Shown here: positions 35,996 through 44,296 of the stretch, piece after piece
How the letters are laid out: the number at the start of each line of letters is the position of its first letter
Position numbering within the stretch: the first letter of the stretch is position 1
NCBI GenBank assembly: GCA_964496125.1
Contig: CAZBXE010000009.1
Location: 13,625-77,624 of the forward strand
Source: CAZBXE01 sp964496125
Lineage (GTDB): Bacteria; Chlamydiota; Chlamydiia; Chlamydiales; CAZBXE01
Direction of reading: 5' to 3'
DNA: 64,000 nt
Notes under the pieces: generated by a model
The model's input: only the letters and a program-made list of their open reading frames with translations
What the model was told of the DNA's origin: nothing
Database searches by the model: none
Translations under genes and position numbers: made by a program

Positions 35996-37001
35996 AACGC
36001 TTTCTTGCCCCTTCTTGTTTGCGAATACTTTCCTCCCATAGCCAGCATTTTGCAAGGTGGGAATCTGAAACAGTCGTAAAATCAGGGACTCTGCCCTTCA
36101 TGCACACCTCCATACGGTAAGGGCAACGGGGATGGAAATGACATCCCTCGGGTAGTTTGCCTACAGGGGGCACAGAGCCCTGAATTACATGTAGCTTCTC
36201 TCCTCTTTTCCCTTCTGTGGGTCGAGAGGCAAAAAGTCCTTCAGTGTAGGGATGAGCTCTTAGATTAAAAAGTTCAGAAGCACTTGCGCGTTCTACAGCC
36301 TGACTTGCGTACATCACGACTACTTCGTCGGCCATTTCTGCAACAACGCCCATGTCGTGGGTGATCAAAAGAATAGCCATCTCCATCTTTTCTTGCAGGC
36401 TTTGCATGAGTTCGAGCACCTGCGCTTGGATGGTTACGTCTAAGGCTGTCGTTGGCTCATCTGCGATCAAGATATCTGGGCGGCACATCAGCGCCCCAGC
36501 TATCATCACCCTCTGCTTCATTCCCCCTGAGAGCTGGTGTGGGTAGGCGTAAAAAGTGTCTTCTGGGGAAGGGATACCGACTTCTTTTAGGCTCTCAACG
36601 ACGGTTTCAAATCCTTCTTGTTCAAATAGGTTTAAATGAAGCTCTGCAATCTCCATGAGCTGATTGCCTATGGTAAAAACAGGATTCAGAGCGCTCATTG
36701 GATCTTGGAAAATCATGGCGATCTTTGCGCCCCGAACACTGCGCAGCTCTTTTTCTGTGCAATCGATTAGGTTTCGTCCTTGGTAGAGGATTTCCCCTTC
36801 GGTGGAAACTACAGGAGGTGTTGGAAGGATACGGAGCAAGGAGAGGGCAACCATTGTTTTACCGCAGCCTGACTCGCCTACGAGAGCAAGAGTTTTGCCT
36901 TTATACAAGTCAAAAGAGACGGAGTCGACAACGCGGCAGGTTTTGCCATCTTTTGCAAGTTTTGTTGTGAGGTTTCTTACCTGTAAAATGGGCTGTTTCA
37001 T
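35976..37001 (-). CDS. oppD: Oligopeptide ABC transporter ATPase OppD
   Basis: A 341-residue ABC ATPase: Walker A GESGCGKT, signature LSGGMKQR, Walker B LIADEPTTALD, switch ITHDMG, and the C-terminal cysteine motif GCHFHPRCPYRMEVC of Opp/Dpp ATPases. It overlaps oppF. Upstream it has no opp gene: its 5' flank is the edge of the 37.0-50.2 kb insert, after which oppC continues on the same strand. If the operon promoter lies before oppA, oppD now needs a promoter of its own or a very long transcript. Confidence 0.93.
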   Translation of the reverse strand: MKQPILQVRNLTTKLAKDGKTCRVVDSVSFDLYKGKTLALVGESGCGKTMVALSLLRILPTPPVVSTEGEILYQGRNLIDCTEKELRSVRGAKIAMIFQDPMSALNPVFTIGNQLMEIAELHLNLFEQEGFETVVESLKEVGIPSPEDTFYAYPHQLSGGMKQRVMIAGALMCRPDILIADEPTTALDVTIQAQVLELMQSLQEKMEMAILLITHDMGVVAEMADEVVVMYASQAVERASASELFNLRAHPYTEGLFASRPTEGKRGEKLHVIQGSVPPVGKLPEGCHFHPRCPYRMEVCMKGRVPDFTTVSDSHLAKCWLWEESIRKQEGARKRYEKTSS

Positions 37002-37065
37002 TGTGAAGCTATGTTTACCATATTAAAGTTATTCAGCCAATTGCCTTCTACACCCTTATACAAAA

Positions 37066-37101
37066 TTTGCAATTCACGCCAGGCTTGGAAATTTGCAATT
37101 C
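37066..37101 (+). repeat. GAATTGCAAA-box repeat, left island edge
   Basis: Two direct copies of TTTGCAATTC (37066-37075 and 37092-37101) are spaced 26 bp start to start, with ACGCCAGGCTTGGAAA between. The same structure occurs at 49142-49178 and, in reverse orientation, at 50140-50204, beside the RAYT gene. Confidence 0.8.
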
Positions 37102-37166
37102 TAAAAGTTGCTACAATTCTTAGATTTGGTGTAAACTGCGTCTACACTTTTACAACGGAAGCTTTC

Positions 37167-37988
37167 ATGAGAACCCTTATTTGTCTATGCCTACTGTTTA
37201 CCCATAGCCTTTCTGGTGACTTTTTCTCGACACTTCTGAATTCACAACCTAACGCAAACCAATTTCTTGTCTATTCGTTAGCAAATGGATGCAAAACGGG
37301 CAAAACAGGCTGCGATACTAAGCTGTTATGCAAGGTAGACGATATGGAGAAGGACCTTTCTGACTCAGTGCTCTCCAATACGCCACAAGCGTCCAGAGTA
37401 GTGACATTTGACATCAAGGGCCTTCCTCAAGGGCAAAACTACTGGCTTTACTCTCTTAATCTATACAATGAGTTAGAGCCTTTGCATTACTTCAAAAGTG
37501 ACGATCAAGGCAGATTGGTTGCCGTTGATAACCCTAAGGCTAAAGCTCCTCTTCCTGAGGGAGCTCCTCTCTCAGAACTTAAAATAGTTGCTTCTGAAGA
37601 CAAGATCCGTGTGAGCGAACCGATCAGCTATGTACTTGTTTCCGACAATGGCAAAACGGTTGTCTCTCAACGCGTTATCCCCCGTCCTCTAGAAGTTACT
37701 GGCACCGGTGGGACAAGGGTGGCCATAGAAATGATGTCTCAGGCCTCTTTTCGGGCTGTTTTCAAGGGTTTTAAGCCCTACGAAATCTGCATGGTGAGCT
37801 CGACCTCAGAGAAAGGAGCAACGCCCTCGACTGTTTATACCATGTCAAAAGCGGGCGACGGGGAAATCAGCCTAACTCCTGAAGTGATCGGAAAAAAATA
37901 TGGGAAGGCTAAACTCCGATTTACGAGGCTCTTTGCGGACAAAGAAGTTCTTTCCCTAGACTACGACTGGGGCGTCCCCCCAAGCTAA
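37167..37988 (+). CDS. Unknown exported protein, 273 aa
   Basis: Not recognised. An N-terminal signal peptide (MRTLICLCLLFTHSLSGDFF) precedes a soluble domain with three cysteines close together (NGCKTGKTGCDTKLLC), which could form a disulfide. Beta-rich segments follow, ending with DYDWGVPPS. The start at 37167 is chosen for the signal peptide; the frame can be extended to 37011, but that adds non-secretory sequence containing the repeat. A diverged copy of its C-terminal end (ADKEGVYLDYDWGIP) is found at 43667-43760 and again at 43339-43393, so this gene belongs to a family duplicated inside the island. Confidence 0.65.
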   Translation: MRTLICLCLLFTHSLSGDFFSTLLNSQPNANQFLVYSLANGCKTGKTGCDTKLLCKVDDMEKDLSDSVLSNTPQASRVVTFDIKGLPQGQNYWLYSLNLYNELEPLHYFKSDDQGRLVAVDNPKAKAPLPEGAPLSELKIVASEDKIRVSEPISYVLVSDNGKTVVSQRVIPRPLEVTGTGGTRVAIEMMSQASFRAVFKGFKPYEICMVSSTSEKGATPSTVYTMSKAGDGEISLTPEVIGKKYGKAKLRFTRLFADKEVLSLDYDWGVPPS

Positions 37989-38021
37989 GCTTACAGAGCA
38001 TGTTTTTCTCCTCATATTCCA

Positions 38022-39383
38022 TCAGGACAAGTCCACAGCGTCTAAGTAGTGGGGTATAGAAACATTCCAACCCAAGGCTTCTTTTATCTTGGCTTTCAAT
38101 GATTCAGCCGCATCAGGCTCGCCATGTGTAATAAAAACTTTCTTTGGTGCTAATTCAAAGCCTTTTAGCCAATCTAGAATCTCTTCATAATCCGCATGAC
38201 TAGAAAGCGTTTCAAGATTTTCAATTCGCGCTCTAACCGGAACCATATGACCATGAATTTTTATTTCTTTTTCTCCTCTAAGCATACGATCGCCTCGAGT
38301 GCCTGCCGCCTGAAATCCGGCAAAAAGAATGGTATTTTCTTCCTTTGGCGCATAATGGACAAGATGATGCAAGATCCTGCCCCCTTCTGCCATGCCGCTT
38401 GCAGAAATAATAATGGAAGGGAAAGGCGAATGATTAAGACGCTTCGAATCCTCTGGCGATTGAACATATTCAGCTACAGAACAGACTTTAGAGCACTCCT
38501 CTTTTGAAAGGCCATGTTCGCTACTATAACGATTCCATAATGTCGTCACATCCTGAGCCATTGGACTATCAAGATATACGGGTATATTGTGTGAGAGTCG
38601 TTTTTCTTGTTTCAATTTGTAAATATAATAAAGCAGAATCTGCGTACGTCCTACAGCAAAGGCTGGAATGATGACAGAGCCACCCTTTGCTAATGTGCTA
38701 TCAATAATCGTTTCTAACTGAGTAAGAACATCAACACTTGGGTGTCTCTTATTTCCATATGTGGATTCCAGCACGAGGTAATCTGTAAATTTTACTGGAG
38801 TTGGGTGGATCATTACGGGGTCGTGAGGGCGGCCAATATCTCCAGAAAAAACTAATGTAGTATCATTTTTCTTAAGCGTAATGAAAGATGACCCCAAAAT
38901 ATGTCCTGAGTGAGATAGGCTAAATGTTACATCTTTTTTAAGAGGGTATTCTTTATCAAAATCCACGCAGTGGAAATACTTCAGTGATTTTTTTGCATCC
39001 ATTTCAGTATAAAGTGGTAAGGCAGGATGATGCCTAGTGTACCCATAGCGATTAGCGCGTCTTGTATCTTCCTCTTGAATCCTTCCTGCATCTAGCAAAA
39101 GGATTTCGCACAAATCGCGAGTAGCATGTGAAGCGTATATTCTTCCTTGGAAGCCTTGTTTAATTAATAAGGGAATATATCCGCTATGATCCAGGTGAGC
39201 ATGTGTTATTATGACTGCGTCAATTGTTTTAGGCTTAATTGGCAATGGCTCGCGATTGAGCAGGCGTAATTGTTTATAACCTTGGAATAGGCCACAATCG
39301 ATTAAATATTTTTTATCATCTACCTCTAAAAGATATTTAGATCCGGTAACTGTACAAGTAGCTCCTAAAAACGTGAGTTTCAT
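38022..39383 (-). CDS. Metallo-beta-lactamase / beta-CASP family nuclease
   Basis: A 453-residue protein of the MBL-fold, beta-CASP and RMMBL group (CPSF73/RNase J-like RNA-processing enzymes). The metal motif THAHLDHSG (His61, His63, Asp65, His66) is followed by SHSGHILGS, the VFSGDIGRP metal Asp, the beta-CASP segment VIIPAFAVGRTQ, SASGMAEGGR, and the C-terminal SSHADYEEIL and FITHGEP. RNA cleavage or 5'-3' trimming is known for relatives; the substrate here is unknown. It is the last gene of an operon with upp (9-base gap) and the Ca2+-ATPase. Base composition is more AT-rich than in the housekeeping genes. Confidence 0.88.
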   Translation of the reverse strand: MKLTFLGATCTVTGSKYLLEVDDKKYLIDCGLFQGYKQLRLLNREPLPIKPKTIDAVIITHAHLDHSGYIPLLIKQGFQGRIYASHATRDLCEILLLDAGRIQEEDTRRANRYGYTRHHPALPLYTEMDAKKSLKYFHCVDFDKEYPLKKDVTFSLSHSGHILGSSFITLKKNDTTLVFSGDIGRPHDPVMIHPTPVKFTDYLVLESTYGNKRHPSVDVLTQLETIIDSTLAKGGSVIIPAFAVGRTQILLYYIYKLKQEKRLSHNIPVYLDSPMAQDVTTLWNRYSSEHGLSKEECSKVCSVAEYVQSPEDSKRLNHSPFPSIIISASGMAEGGRILHHLVHYAPKEENTILFAGFQAAGTRGDRMLRGEKEIKIHGHMVPVRARIENLETLSSHADYEEILDWLKGFELAPKKVFITHGEPDAAESLKAKIKEALGWNVSIPHYLDAVDLS

Positions 39384-39392
39384 ACTGGTGAC

Positions 39393-39998
39393 CTATAGAT
39401 TTGTACCAAAATATCGATCACCAAAGTCACCTAGGCCAGGGATGATACGCTTTTGCTCATCAAGTCCATCATCAATTTGTGCCACGACCAAACCAATTTC
39501 AGGACACTCCTTTTGAAGGCGTGTCATACCTTCGGGAGCTGCTATAAATGAGATCAAAGTGATCTGTTTTTCTCTTGCTCCCGCATCTTTCAACACTTTA
39601 ACTGCCAAGGCCGCGCTCCCTCCGGTAGCAATCATTGGATCTAACAGAAGGACGTGATGATTATGAGTAAACGGGGGTAATTTCGTGTAGTAGAGTTCAG
39701 CAACCGCAGTTTTTTCATCTCGACGCGCGCCAATGAAGCCTATGCTTGCTTCTGGATGGAAGCGCATAAATGGCGGCAGAAGAACAAGGCCGGATCTTAA
39801 AATAGGGATTAAGATGAACTCATGTTTAAAGCATGCACCCTGAGCAGGTGCTAAAGGAGTATCAACAAAGAGCGTAGCTTTAGGAAAGAGGATATCACTT
39901 TCCACAGCAAGTACTGTACCAAGTTGATCTGCAGCTTGCCGATATTGCACAGCTGTAGTGTTACGGTTTCGTAATGTAGTGATCAATGTTTTTTTCAT
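39393..39998 (-). CDS. upp: Uracil phosphoribosyltransferase
   Basis: A 201-residue enzyme that joins uracil and PRPP to form UMP (pyrimidine salvage). It has the PRPP loop LLLDPMIATGGSA, the IPILRSGLVLLPP segment and the C-terminal uracil-site region PGLGDFGDRYFGT. The length is close to normal (about 208). It lies between the Ca2+-ATPase and MBL nuclease genes on the same strand, 74 bases after the former. Chlamydia takes up host nucleotides and lacks most salvage, so this looks like an accessory acquisition. Confidence 0.92.
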   Translation of the reverse strand: MKKTLITTLRNRNTTAVQYRQAADQLGTVLAVESDILFPKATLFVDTPLAPAQGACFKHEFILIPILRSGLVLLPPFMRFHPEASIGFIGARRDEKTAVAELYYTKLPPFTHNHHVLLLDPMIATGGSAALAVKVLKDAGAREKQITLISFIAAPEGMTRLQKECPEIGLVVAQIDDGLDEQKRIIPGLGDFGDRYFGTNL

Positions 39999-40072
39999 AT
40001 TTCCTTGGAGATGCGCGGTTTGAACATCTTTTGTTTTTCTTGTTTGTATCAGACAGAAGGAAATAAATCCCT

Positions 40073-42790
40073 CTATTTCTGCACATCTTTCTCCCAGTCA
40101 AAAAATCGATTAACCAAGTCGCATGAGCACCAGACAACAATCGTTATCGCTAAAATCACCCCCCACTCTCTTATATTTAAGGGCACAGTTCTAAAAATGC
40201 TCTGCAAAAAAGGCACGTAAATAATAAATAACTGCATGAGAAATGAAAATGAAACAGCAGCTAACACAAGAAAATTTGAAAAAAAGCTTGTGTGGTACAT
40301 GGACCTTATAATCTGTACTGCCACTAGTTCTAACACAACAAGAGTCGTAAATGCCATGGTTTGAGCAAGTTCACCGCTACGGTGCATGCCAGAATAACAA
40401 GATGCCAATGTTCCAAGTGCTATGATAAAGCTGATTAAAAGCAAATGGCATGCTTTTTTGCGTGAAATAATTGGATCGGTTGGTTTTCTTGGAGAACGCT
40501 TTATGGACATAAAATCAACAGGGTCAACCCCTAATGCAACCGCCGGTAGGCCATCCGAAGCTAAATTTATCCATAGAATTTGTACTGCAGAAAGCGGTAC
40601 AAAAGGGTTTCCAGAAAAATCGGTAAACCCTATCAGTAGTCCCATAAAAACCACGATGATTTCTGCAATATTTGATGAAGCCAAATAGCATACAAATTTA
40701 GTGATATTATCATAAATTCCACGACCTTCTTCAACTGCGTTCACAATAGAAGCAAAGTTGTCATCCGTAACAACCATATCAGATGCCTCTTTTGCCACGT
40801 CCGTCCCTGTAATTCCCATGGCTAAACCAATATTAGCTTCTTTAAGGGCAAGAGCATCATTAACTCCGTCTCCTGTCATTGCCACTACTTCTCCAAGGGA
40901 TTTCCAGGCGCGCACAATTCTCAATTTATGAGCAGCTGATGCGCGCGCATATACAGCTACTCTTCTTAAGCATTTTTTTAGATTGTTATCATCCATATGC
41001 TCAAGCAGAGATCCTGTTAGGATGATAGAATCGCTTTTCAATAAATTAAGTTCTTTAGCTATTGCAACTGCTGTTTCTTTATGATCTCCTGTAATCATAA
41101 CTGTTGTTATCCCTGCATTTTCACAAGTTTCAATGGATGCCTTTACTTCGGGTCTGGGTGGATCCATCATTGCTATGAGCCCTACGAAAATCAGCTCATT
41201 TTCTAGTGAATGATCGATTTTTTTTAGAAGCGACAGGGGACGATAGCCTACTGCTAGTACACGAAGTGCCTTCGTTGCAAGGTAGGCTATCGCATCGGCA
41301 ATGCGGTTTTTTCTTTCAATAGTAAGAGGTTCGATTTTACCATTACATAGAATAGACTCTGAGTGTACGAGCATAATATCGGCAGCACCTTTAACAAAAA
41401 GTATGGGGCCTTTATCGGTTTGCCGAAACATACTCATTCTTTTTCTCTCAGAATCAAAAGGATTTTCCGACAAAAGAGGATGTTCCTTCTCTAAATCCTG
41501 CTTAAACAGACTTGCTTTTCCGGCTGCTGCAAGAAAAGCACCCTCTGTAGGATCACCCACGATACTCCAATTCTTTACATGAATTTGATGCAATTCTGCG
41601 CTATTGCAAAGAACTCCGATTTTTAGTGCGACGAGTAGCTCCGGAATCTCTTTAGGATTGATCGGAGTATGATTGATTTCAAAATCACCTTCAGGACTAT
41701 AACCTGTGCCCGAGACATCTATAAAAGTATTGTTTACCCAAATTGAACGTACAGTCATTTCATTTTGTGTAAGAGTTCCTGTCTTATCCGTGCAGATGAC
41801 AGTTGTGCACCCTAAAGTTTCGACAGAGGCAAGCCTGCGGACTAACACATTTCGCTTTGCCATTTTATGAACACAAATCGACAAAGCTATTGTAACTATA
41901 GCTGGTAGCCCCTCTGGGATAGCTGCAACAGCAAGACTTATCGAAATAAGCAAGTTTTCTATTAAGGGGGTTTTCTTGAAATACCCTAAGATAAAAACAA
42001 GAAACACAATTCCGAGGCAAAGCCATACAAGACGAAGTCCAAGATCGTGCAAACGTTTTTGAAGAGGTGTTTGTTCTTCATTTCCCTGCTCTAAGAGTGA
42101 GGCAATTTTACCAAGCTCAGTTTGAATACCTGTTTCTGTGACAATCATGTAACCTTTTCCACTCACAGCAAGTGTACCTAGAAACCCCATGTTTTTCTTG
42201 TCGCCTATTGCTAGTTCGTGTTCTTCCAAGGCGTCTGTTATTTTATGTATGGGTAGTGATTCCCCCGTAAGGGCGGCTTCTTGCGTTGACAGTCCAAAGG
42301 CTCGAATAAATCTTCCATCGGCAGGGATATGGTCTCCTGCTTCAATGAGAACAAGATCGCCAGGCACAATTGTTTTTGATGGAATAGTTTGTAATCTACC
42401 ATCTCGGACGACTTTAGAAGAGCGAGTGACCATTTTTCGCAAAGCTGCTATGGATTTTTGAGCTTTATACTCCTGAAAGAATCCAAGCAGTGCATTTAAA
42501 ATCACAATTGTAATAATTGCAAAGGCATCGATCCACTCCCTTAAAGCTCCTGCAATAATTGCTGCAGCAATTAAGACTAAAACGATAACATTCGAAAACT
42601 GATCAAAAAATAAATAGAGAATTGATTCTCTTTGTTCTTCAAGCAGTTGATTCTGACCAAATTCCTGGAGTCGTTTTTGCGCTTCGCTTGTACTTAATCC
42701 ATGATGCGAATTGGTTTGAAGATTGTAAGTGACTTCTTGCTCTGACTGCAGCCACCAATTTTTAAGAGTATTATTTGTTTTGAGAGCCAT
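40073..42790 (-). CDS. P-type Ca2+-transporting ATPase (SERCA/PMCA type)
   Basis: A 905-residue P2-type ATPase with ten predicted helices. It has the actuator motif TGES, PEGLPA in helix M4, phosphorylation site CTDKTGTLT (Asp335) and hinge MTGDGVNDALALK. Calcium-site residues are conserved by pattern: Asn and Glu in SSNIAEIIVVF (M5), and Asn and Asp in WINLASDGLPAVALG (M6). It should pump Ca2+ out of the cytoplasm, but Mn2+ cannot be excluded. It is the first gene of the AT-rich ATPase-upp-MBL operon. A gene of this length and composition inside the opp insert suggests horizontal acquisition. Confidence 0.9.
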   Translation of the reverse strand: MALKTNNTLKNWWLQSEQEVTYNLQTNSHHGLSTSEAQKRLQEFGQNQLLEEQRESILYLFFDQFSNVIVLVLIAAAIIAGALREWIDAFAIITIVILNALLGFFQEYKAQKSIAALRKMVTRSSKVVRDGRLQTIPSKTIVPGDLVLIEAGDHIPADGRFIRAFGLSTQEAALTGESLPIHKITDALEEHELAIGDKKNMGFLGTLAVSGKGYMIVTETGIQTELGKIASLLEQGNEEQTPLQKRLHDLGLRLVWLCLGIVFLVFILGYFKKTPLIENLLISISLAVAAIPEGLPAIVTIALSICVHKMAKRNVLVRRLASVETLGCTTVICTDKTGTLTQNEMTVRSIWVNNTFIDVSGTGYSPEGDFEINHTPINPKEIPELLVALKIGVLCNSAELHQIHVKNWSIVGDPTEGAFLAAAGKASLFKQDLEKEHPLLSENPFDSERKRMSMFRQTDKGPILFVKGAADIMLVHSESILCNGKIEPLTIERKNRIADAIAYLATKALRVLAVGYRPLSLLKKIDHSLENELIFVGLIAMMDPPRPEVKASIETCENAGITTVMITGDHKETAVAIAKELNLLKSDSIILTGSLLEHMDDNNLKKCLRRVAVYARASAAHKLRIVRAWKSLGEVVAMTGDGVNDALALKEANIGLAMGITGTDVAKEASDMVVTDDNFASIVNAVEEGRGIYDNITKFVCYLASSNIAEIIVVFMGLLIGFTDFSGNPFVPLSAVQILWINLASDGLPAVALGVDPVDFMSIKRSPRKPTDPIISRKKACHLLLISFIIALGTLASCYSGMHRSGELAQTMAFTTLVVLELVAVQIIRSMYHTSFFSNFLVLAAVSFSFLMQLFIIYVPFLQSIFRTVPLNIREWGVILAITIVVWCSCDLVNRFFDWEKDVQK

Positions 42791-43012
42791 TGATTTGGGA
42801 TCCTCTGCATTTTGCTTTAGGCCGAAGCAAGAAACCTTTGCGCCTTATGACACCTTAGCAATTTATTCCCTAATGGCTCAATCGAATTGTTGATCCCGCA
42901 GGCGCTCGCTGAAGTAATTATTTGAAGGGACTCATGCAGAATCTTAAGATTTAAAGAAAATTAGTAAAAATAAGCCCCTACTAAGCTGCTTACCCCTCTT
43001 TTTCTTCCCATC
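42791..43012. other. Non-coding stretch upstream of the Ca2+-ATPase
   Basis: No gene or clear promoter motif is seen before the MITE-like element at 43013. The whole interval 42791-43730 lacks an intact gene; it holds this stretch, the element, gene fragments and an assembly gap. Confidence 0.5.
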
Positions 43013-43184
43013 TATACCCAATGAATTAAAAAGCTAGGAATATACCAAGGAGGCACTTTCAATTTTTGCAACTATAGCGGCGCCGAAACAACTCTAATTA
43101 AAAACCTTAGCGATGCAGGCGGGCAAAAATTGAAAGCCTAAAGGGGCGCAGGCAGAAACCGACTTTTCAGTTTACTTGGGTATA
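43013..43184. mobile_element. MITE-like palindromic element, copy B (172 bp)
   Basis: Homologous to copy A along its length, including the shared core AAAAACCTTAGCGATGCAGG. The ends are TATACCCAATGAATT and TTTACTTGGGTATA. The inner stem pairs CTTTCAATTTTTGC with GCAAAAATTGAAAG, where copy A has CTCTC and GAGAG: a compensated change. It lies inside the opp insert, between the Ca2+-ATPase operon and the toxin relics. Confidence 0.8.
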
Positions 43185-43220
43185 AATACGTAATCTTACC
43201 ATCTGCAATACGAGCAGAAC

Positions 43221-43338
43221 CTACGCTAGGAAATAAACATTAGATCCATACTGGTCCTTAACCAGAAGTGTAATATCAATTCCCTCCGTAGTAAAAGGGT
43301 AGGTCTTCAAGCTTTCTCGCAGCCGCTCGTTGCCATTA
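43221..43338 (-). pseudogene. Fragment of a paralogue of the candidate immunity gene
   Basis: About 39 codons (NGNERLRESLKTYPFTTEG and onward to NVYFLA and a stop) match the 187-aa protein at 43731-44294 (NTNERLQTHLKTVPFTDKG). No start or N-terminal part remains; at 43339 the sequence switches to the plus-strand fragment. It is a relic of an orphan immunity-like gene. Confidence 0.65.
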
Positions 43339-43393
43339 TATGACTGGGGCATTCCACAAACTATACTACCTCCCGACGAGGGCTTTAGCTTCC
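43339..43393 (+). repeat. Exact copy of 43705-43759 ending at the assembly gap
   Basis: TATGACTGGGGCATTCCACA and the following bases up to the gap are identical to 43705-43759. It encodes, on the plus strand, the C-terminal end of a paralogue of the exported 273-aa protein. The match stops only because the N-run begins. Confidence 0.85.
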
Positions 43394-43493
43394 NNNNNNN
43401 NNNNNNNNNNNNNNNNNNNNNNNNNNNNNNNNNNNNNNNNNNNNNNNNNNNNNNNNNNNNNNNNNNNNNNNNNNNNNNNNNNNNNNNNNNNNN
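43394..43493. other. Assembly gap (100 N)
   Basis: Exactly 100 N, the conventional placeholder for a gap of unknown size. Both sides duplicate sequence found further right in the same order, so the gap probably hides a repeat that failed to assemble. Confidence 0.98.
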
Positions 43494-43671
43494 TTCCAAA
43501 GAAATTATTCCACATCTTGTGCAATAGTCGAACCGGTTCCCTAGCCACACCTTTTAGGCCCATATAGCACCTCCCAAAGTCATTCACGGCGCCCTGCGAT
43601 GCATTGTATACGAAACCCACATTAACGCCACCTGCAAGTTCGAAAATGTAAAGAGCATGCTTTTTGCATCT
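43494..43671 (-). pseudogene. Fragment of the Rhs-type hydrolase domain
   Basis: About 178 bases closely match 44654-44831, the N-terminal half of the hydrolase domain (VYNASQGAVNDFGRCYMGLK on the minus strand). There are several substitutions and one missing base (TTTTTGCATC for TTTTTCGCATC), which breaks the frame. It ends abruptly where the fragment of the exported-protein paralogue begins. Confidence 0.75.
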
Positions 43672-43813
43672 TCAAAGCGGACAAAGAAGGCGTCTACCTG
43701 GACTATGACTGGGGCATTCCACAAACTATACTACCTCCCGACGAGGGCTTTAGCTTCCTGATAGGTTTCTTTGTGCAAAAGGGTGAAGGGGCCCCGATTC
43801 CCTCTTTCATCAG
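43667..43813 (+). pseudogene. 3' fragment of a paralogue of the exported 273-aa protein
   Basis: The plus-strand frame reads KADKEGVYLDYDWGIPQTIL, matching the C-terminal FADKEVLSLDYDWGVP of the protein at 37167-37988. It continues in frame past the region of similarity, antisense to the 187-aa gene, to a TAG. There is no start; it joins the hydrolase fragment at a short shared sequence (CTTCAAAG). Confidence 0.6.
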
Positions 43814-44294
43814 TTAGAAATTGAAGGTAACCATCCCCAGCCTTAGCAATAGCAATCTCTGGATCATAAACCTTGTCTCCTTTCGAATCTTTGATAAAAA
43901 TGGTGATCTCAATACCTTTGTCAGTAAAAGGAACAGTTTTCAAATGTGTTTGCAAACGTTCATTCGTATTAATTGTAACTAAAAATTCCTCAACGCAGTC
44001 AACCAAAATCTTCCGAAGCTCTTCTTGATTAAGAGGCCCGTTAATCTGAAAACTTAATCCCAAAACATTAACACAGTCAGCAAGGCCTGCAGTTGTACCA
44101 ATAGTCCTCATCTTATACCGTTCAGATAAAGTTTTGGCCATTTCTTTCAAAATCCCTTCAGAAACCACAACATATTCTTCCCGTTGGTAACCATATTTCA
44201 TGATAGTACTTGAGTTCAAAACGCAATAAGCTTCGCTGTTGGATAATAAAGAAGATATGAAAAAAAAATCAAAAACAAAACGTTGGATTGACAT
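43731..44294 (-). CDS. Exported 187-aa protein, candidate immunity protein of the Rhs toxin
   Basis: Not recognised by family. The N-terminus (MSIQRFVFDFFFISSLLSNS) looks like a signal peptide. The rest is a small mixed helix/strand domain. It starts two bases after the stop of the hydrolase domain of the Rhs locus, the position of immunity genes in polymorphic-toxin loci; export would suit protection in the periplasm or envelope. A relic paralogue lies at 43221-43338. Its last residues (EAKALVGR) are encoded antisense to a fragment of another gene, so its C-terminus is probably chimeric. The immunity role is inference from position only. Confidence 0.55.
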   Translation of the reverse strand: MSIQRFVFDFFFISSLLSNSEAYCVLNSSTIMKYGYQREEYVVVSEGILKEMAKTLSERYKMRTIGTTAGLADCVNVLGLSFQINGPLNQEELRKILVDCVEEFLVTINTNERLQTHLKTVPFTDKGIEITIFIKDSKGDKVYDPEIAIAKAGDGYLQFLTDERGNRGPFTLLHKETYQEAKALVGR

Positions 44295-44296
44295 CT

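Noticed and set aside
37011..37166. N-terminal extension of the exported 273-aa protein
   Set aside because: The extension translates the GAATTGCAAA-box repeat and removes the signal peptide from the N-terminus.
43221..43620. Open frames running through the N-run
   Set aside because: They depend on undefined bases; only the flanking fragments with real similarity were kept.
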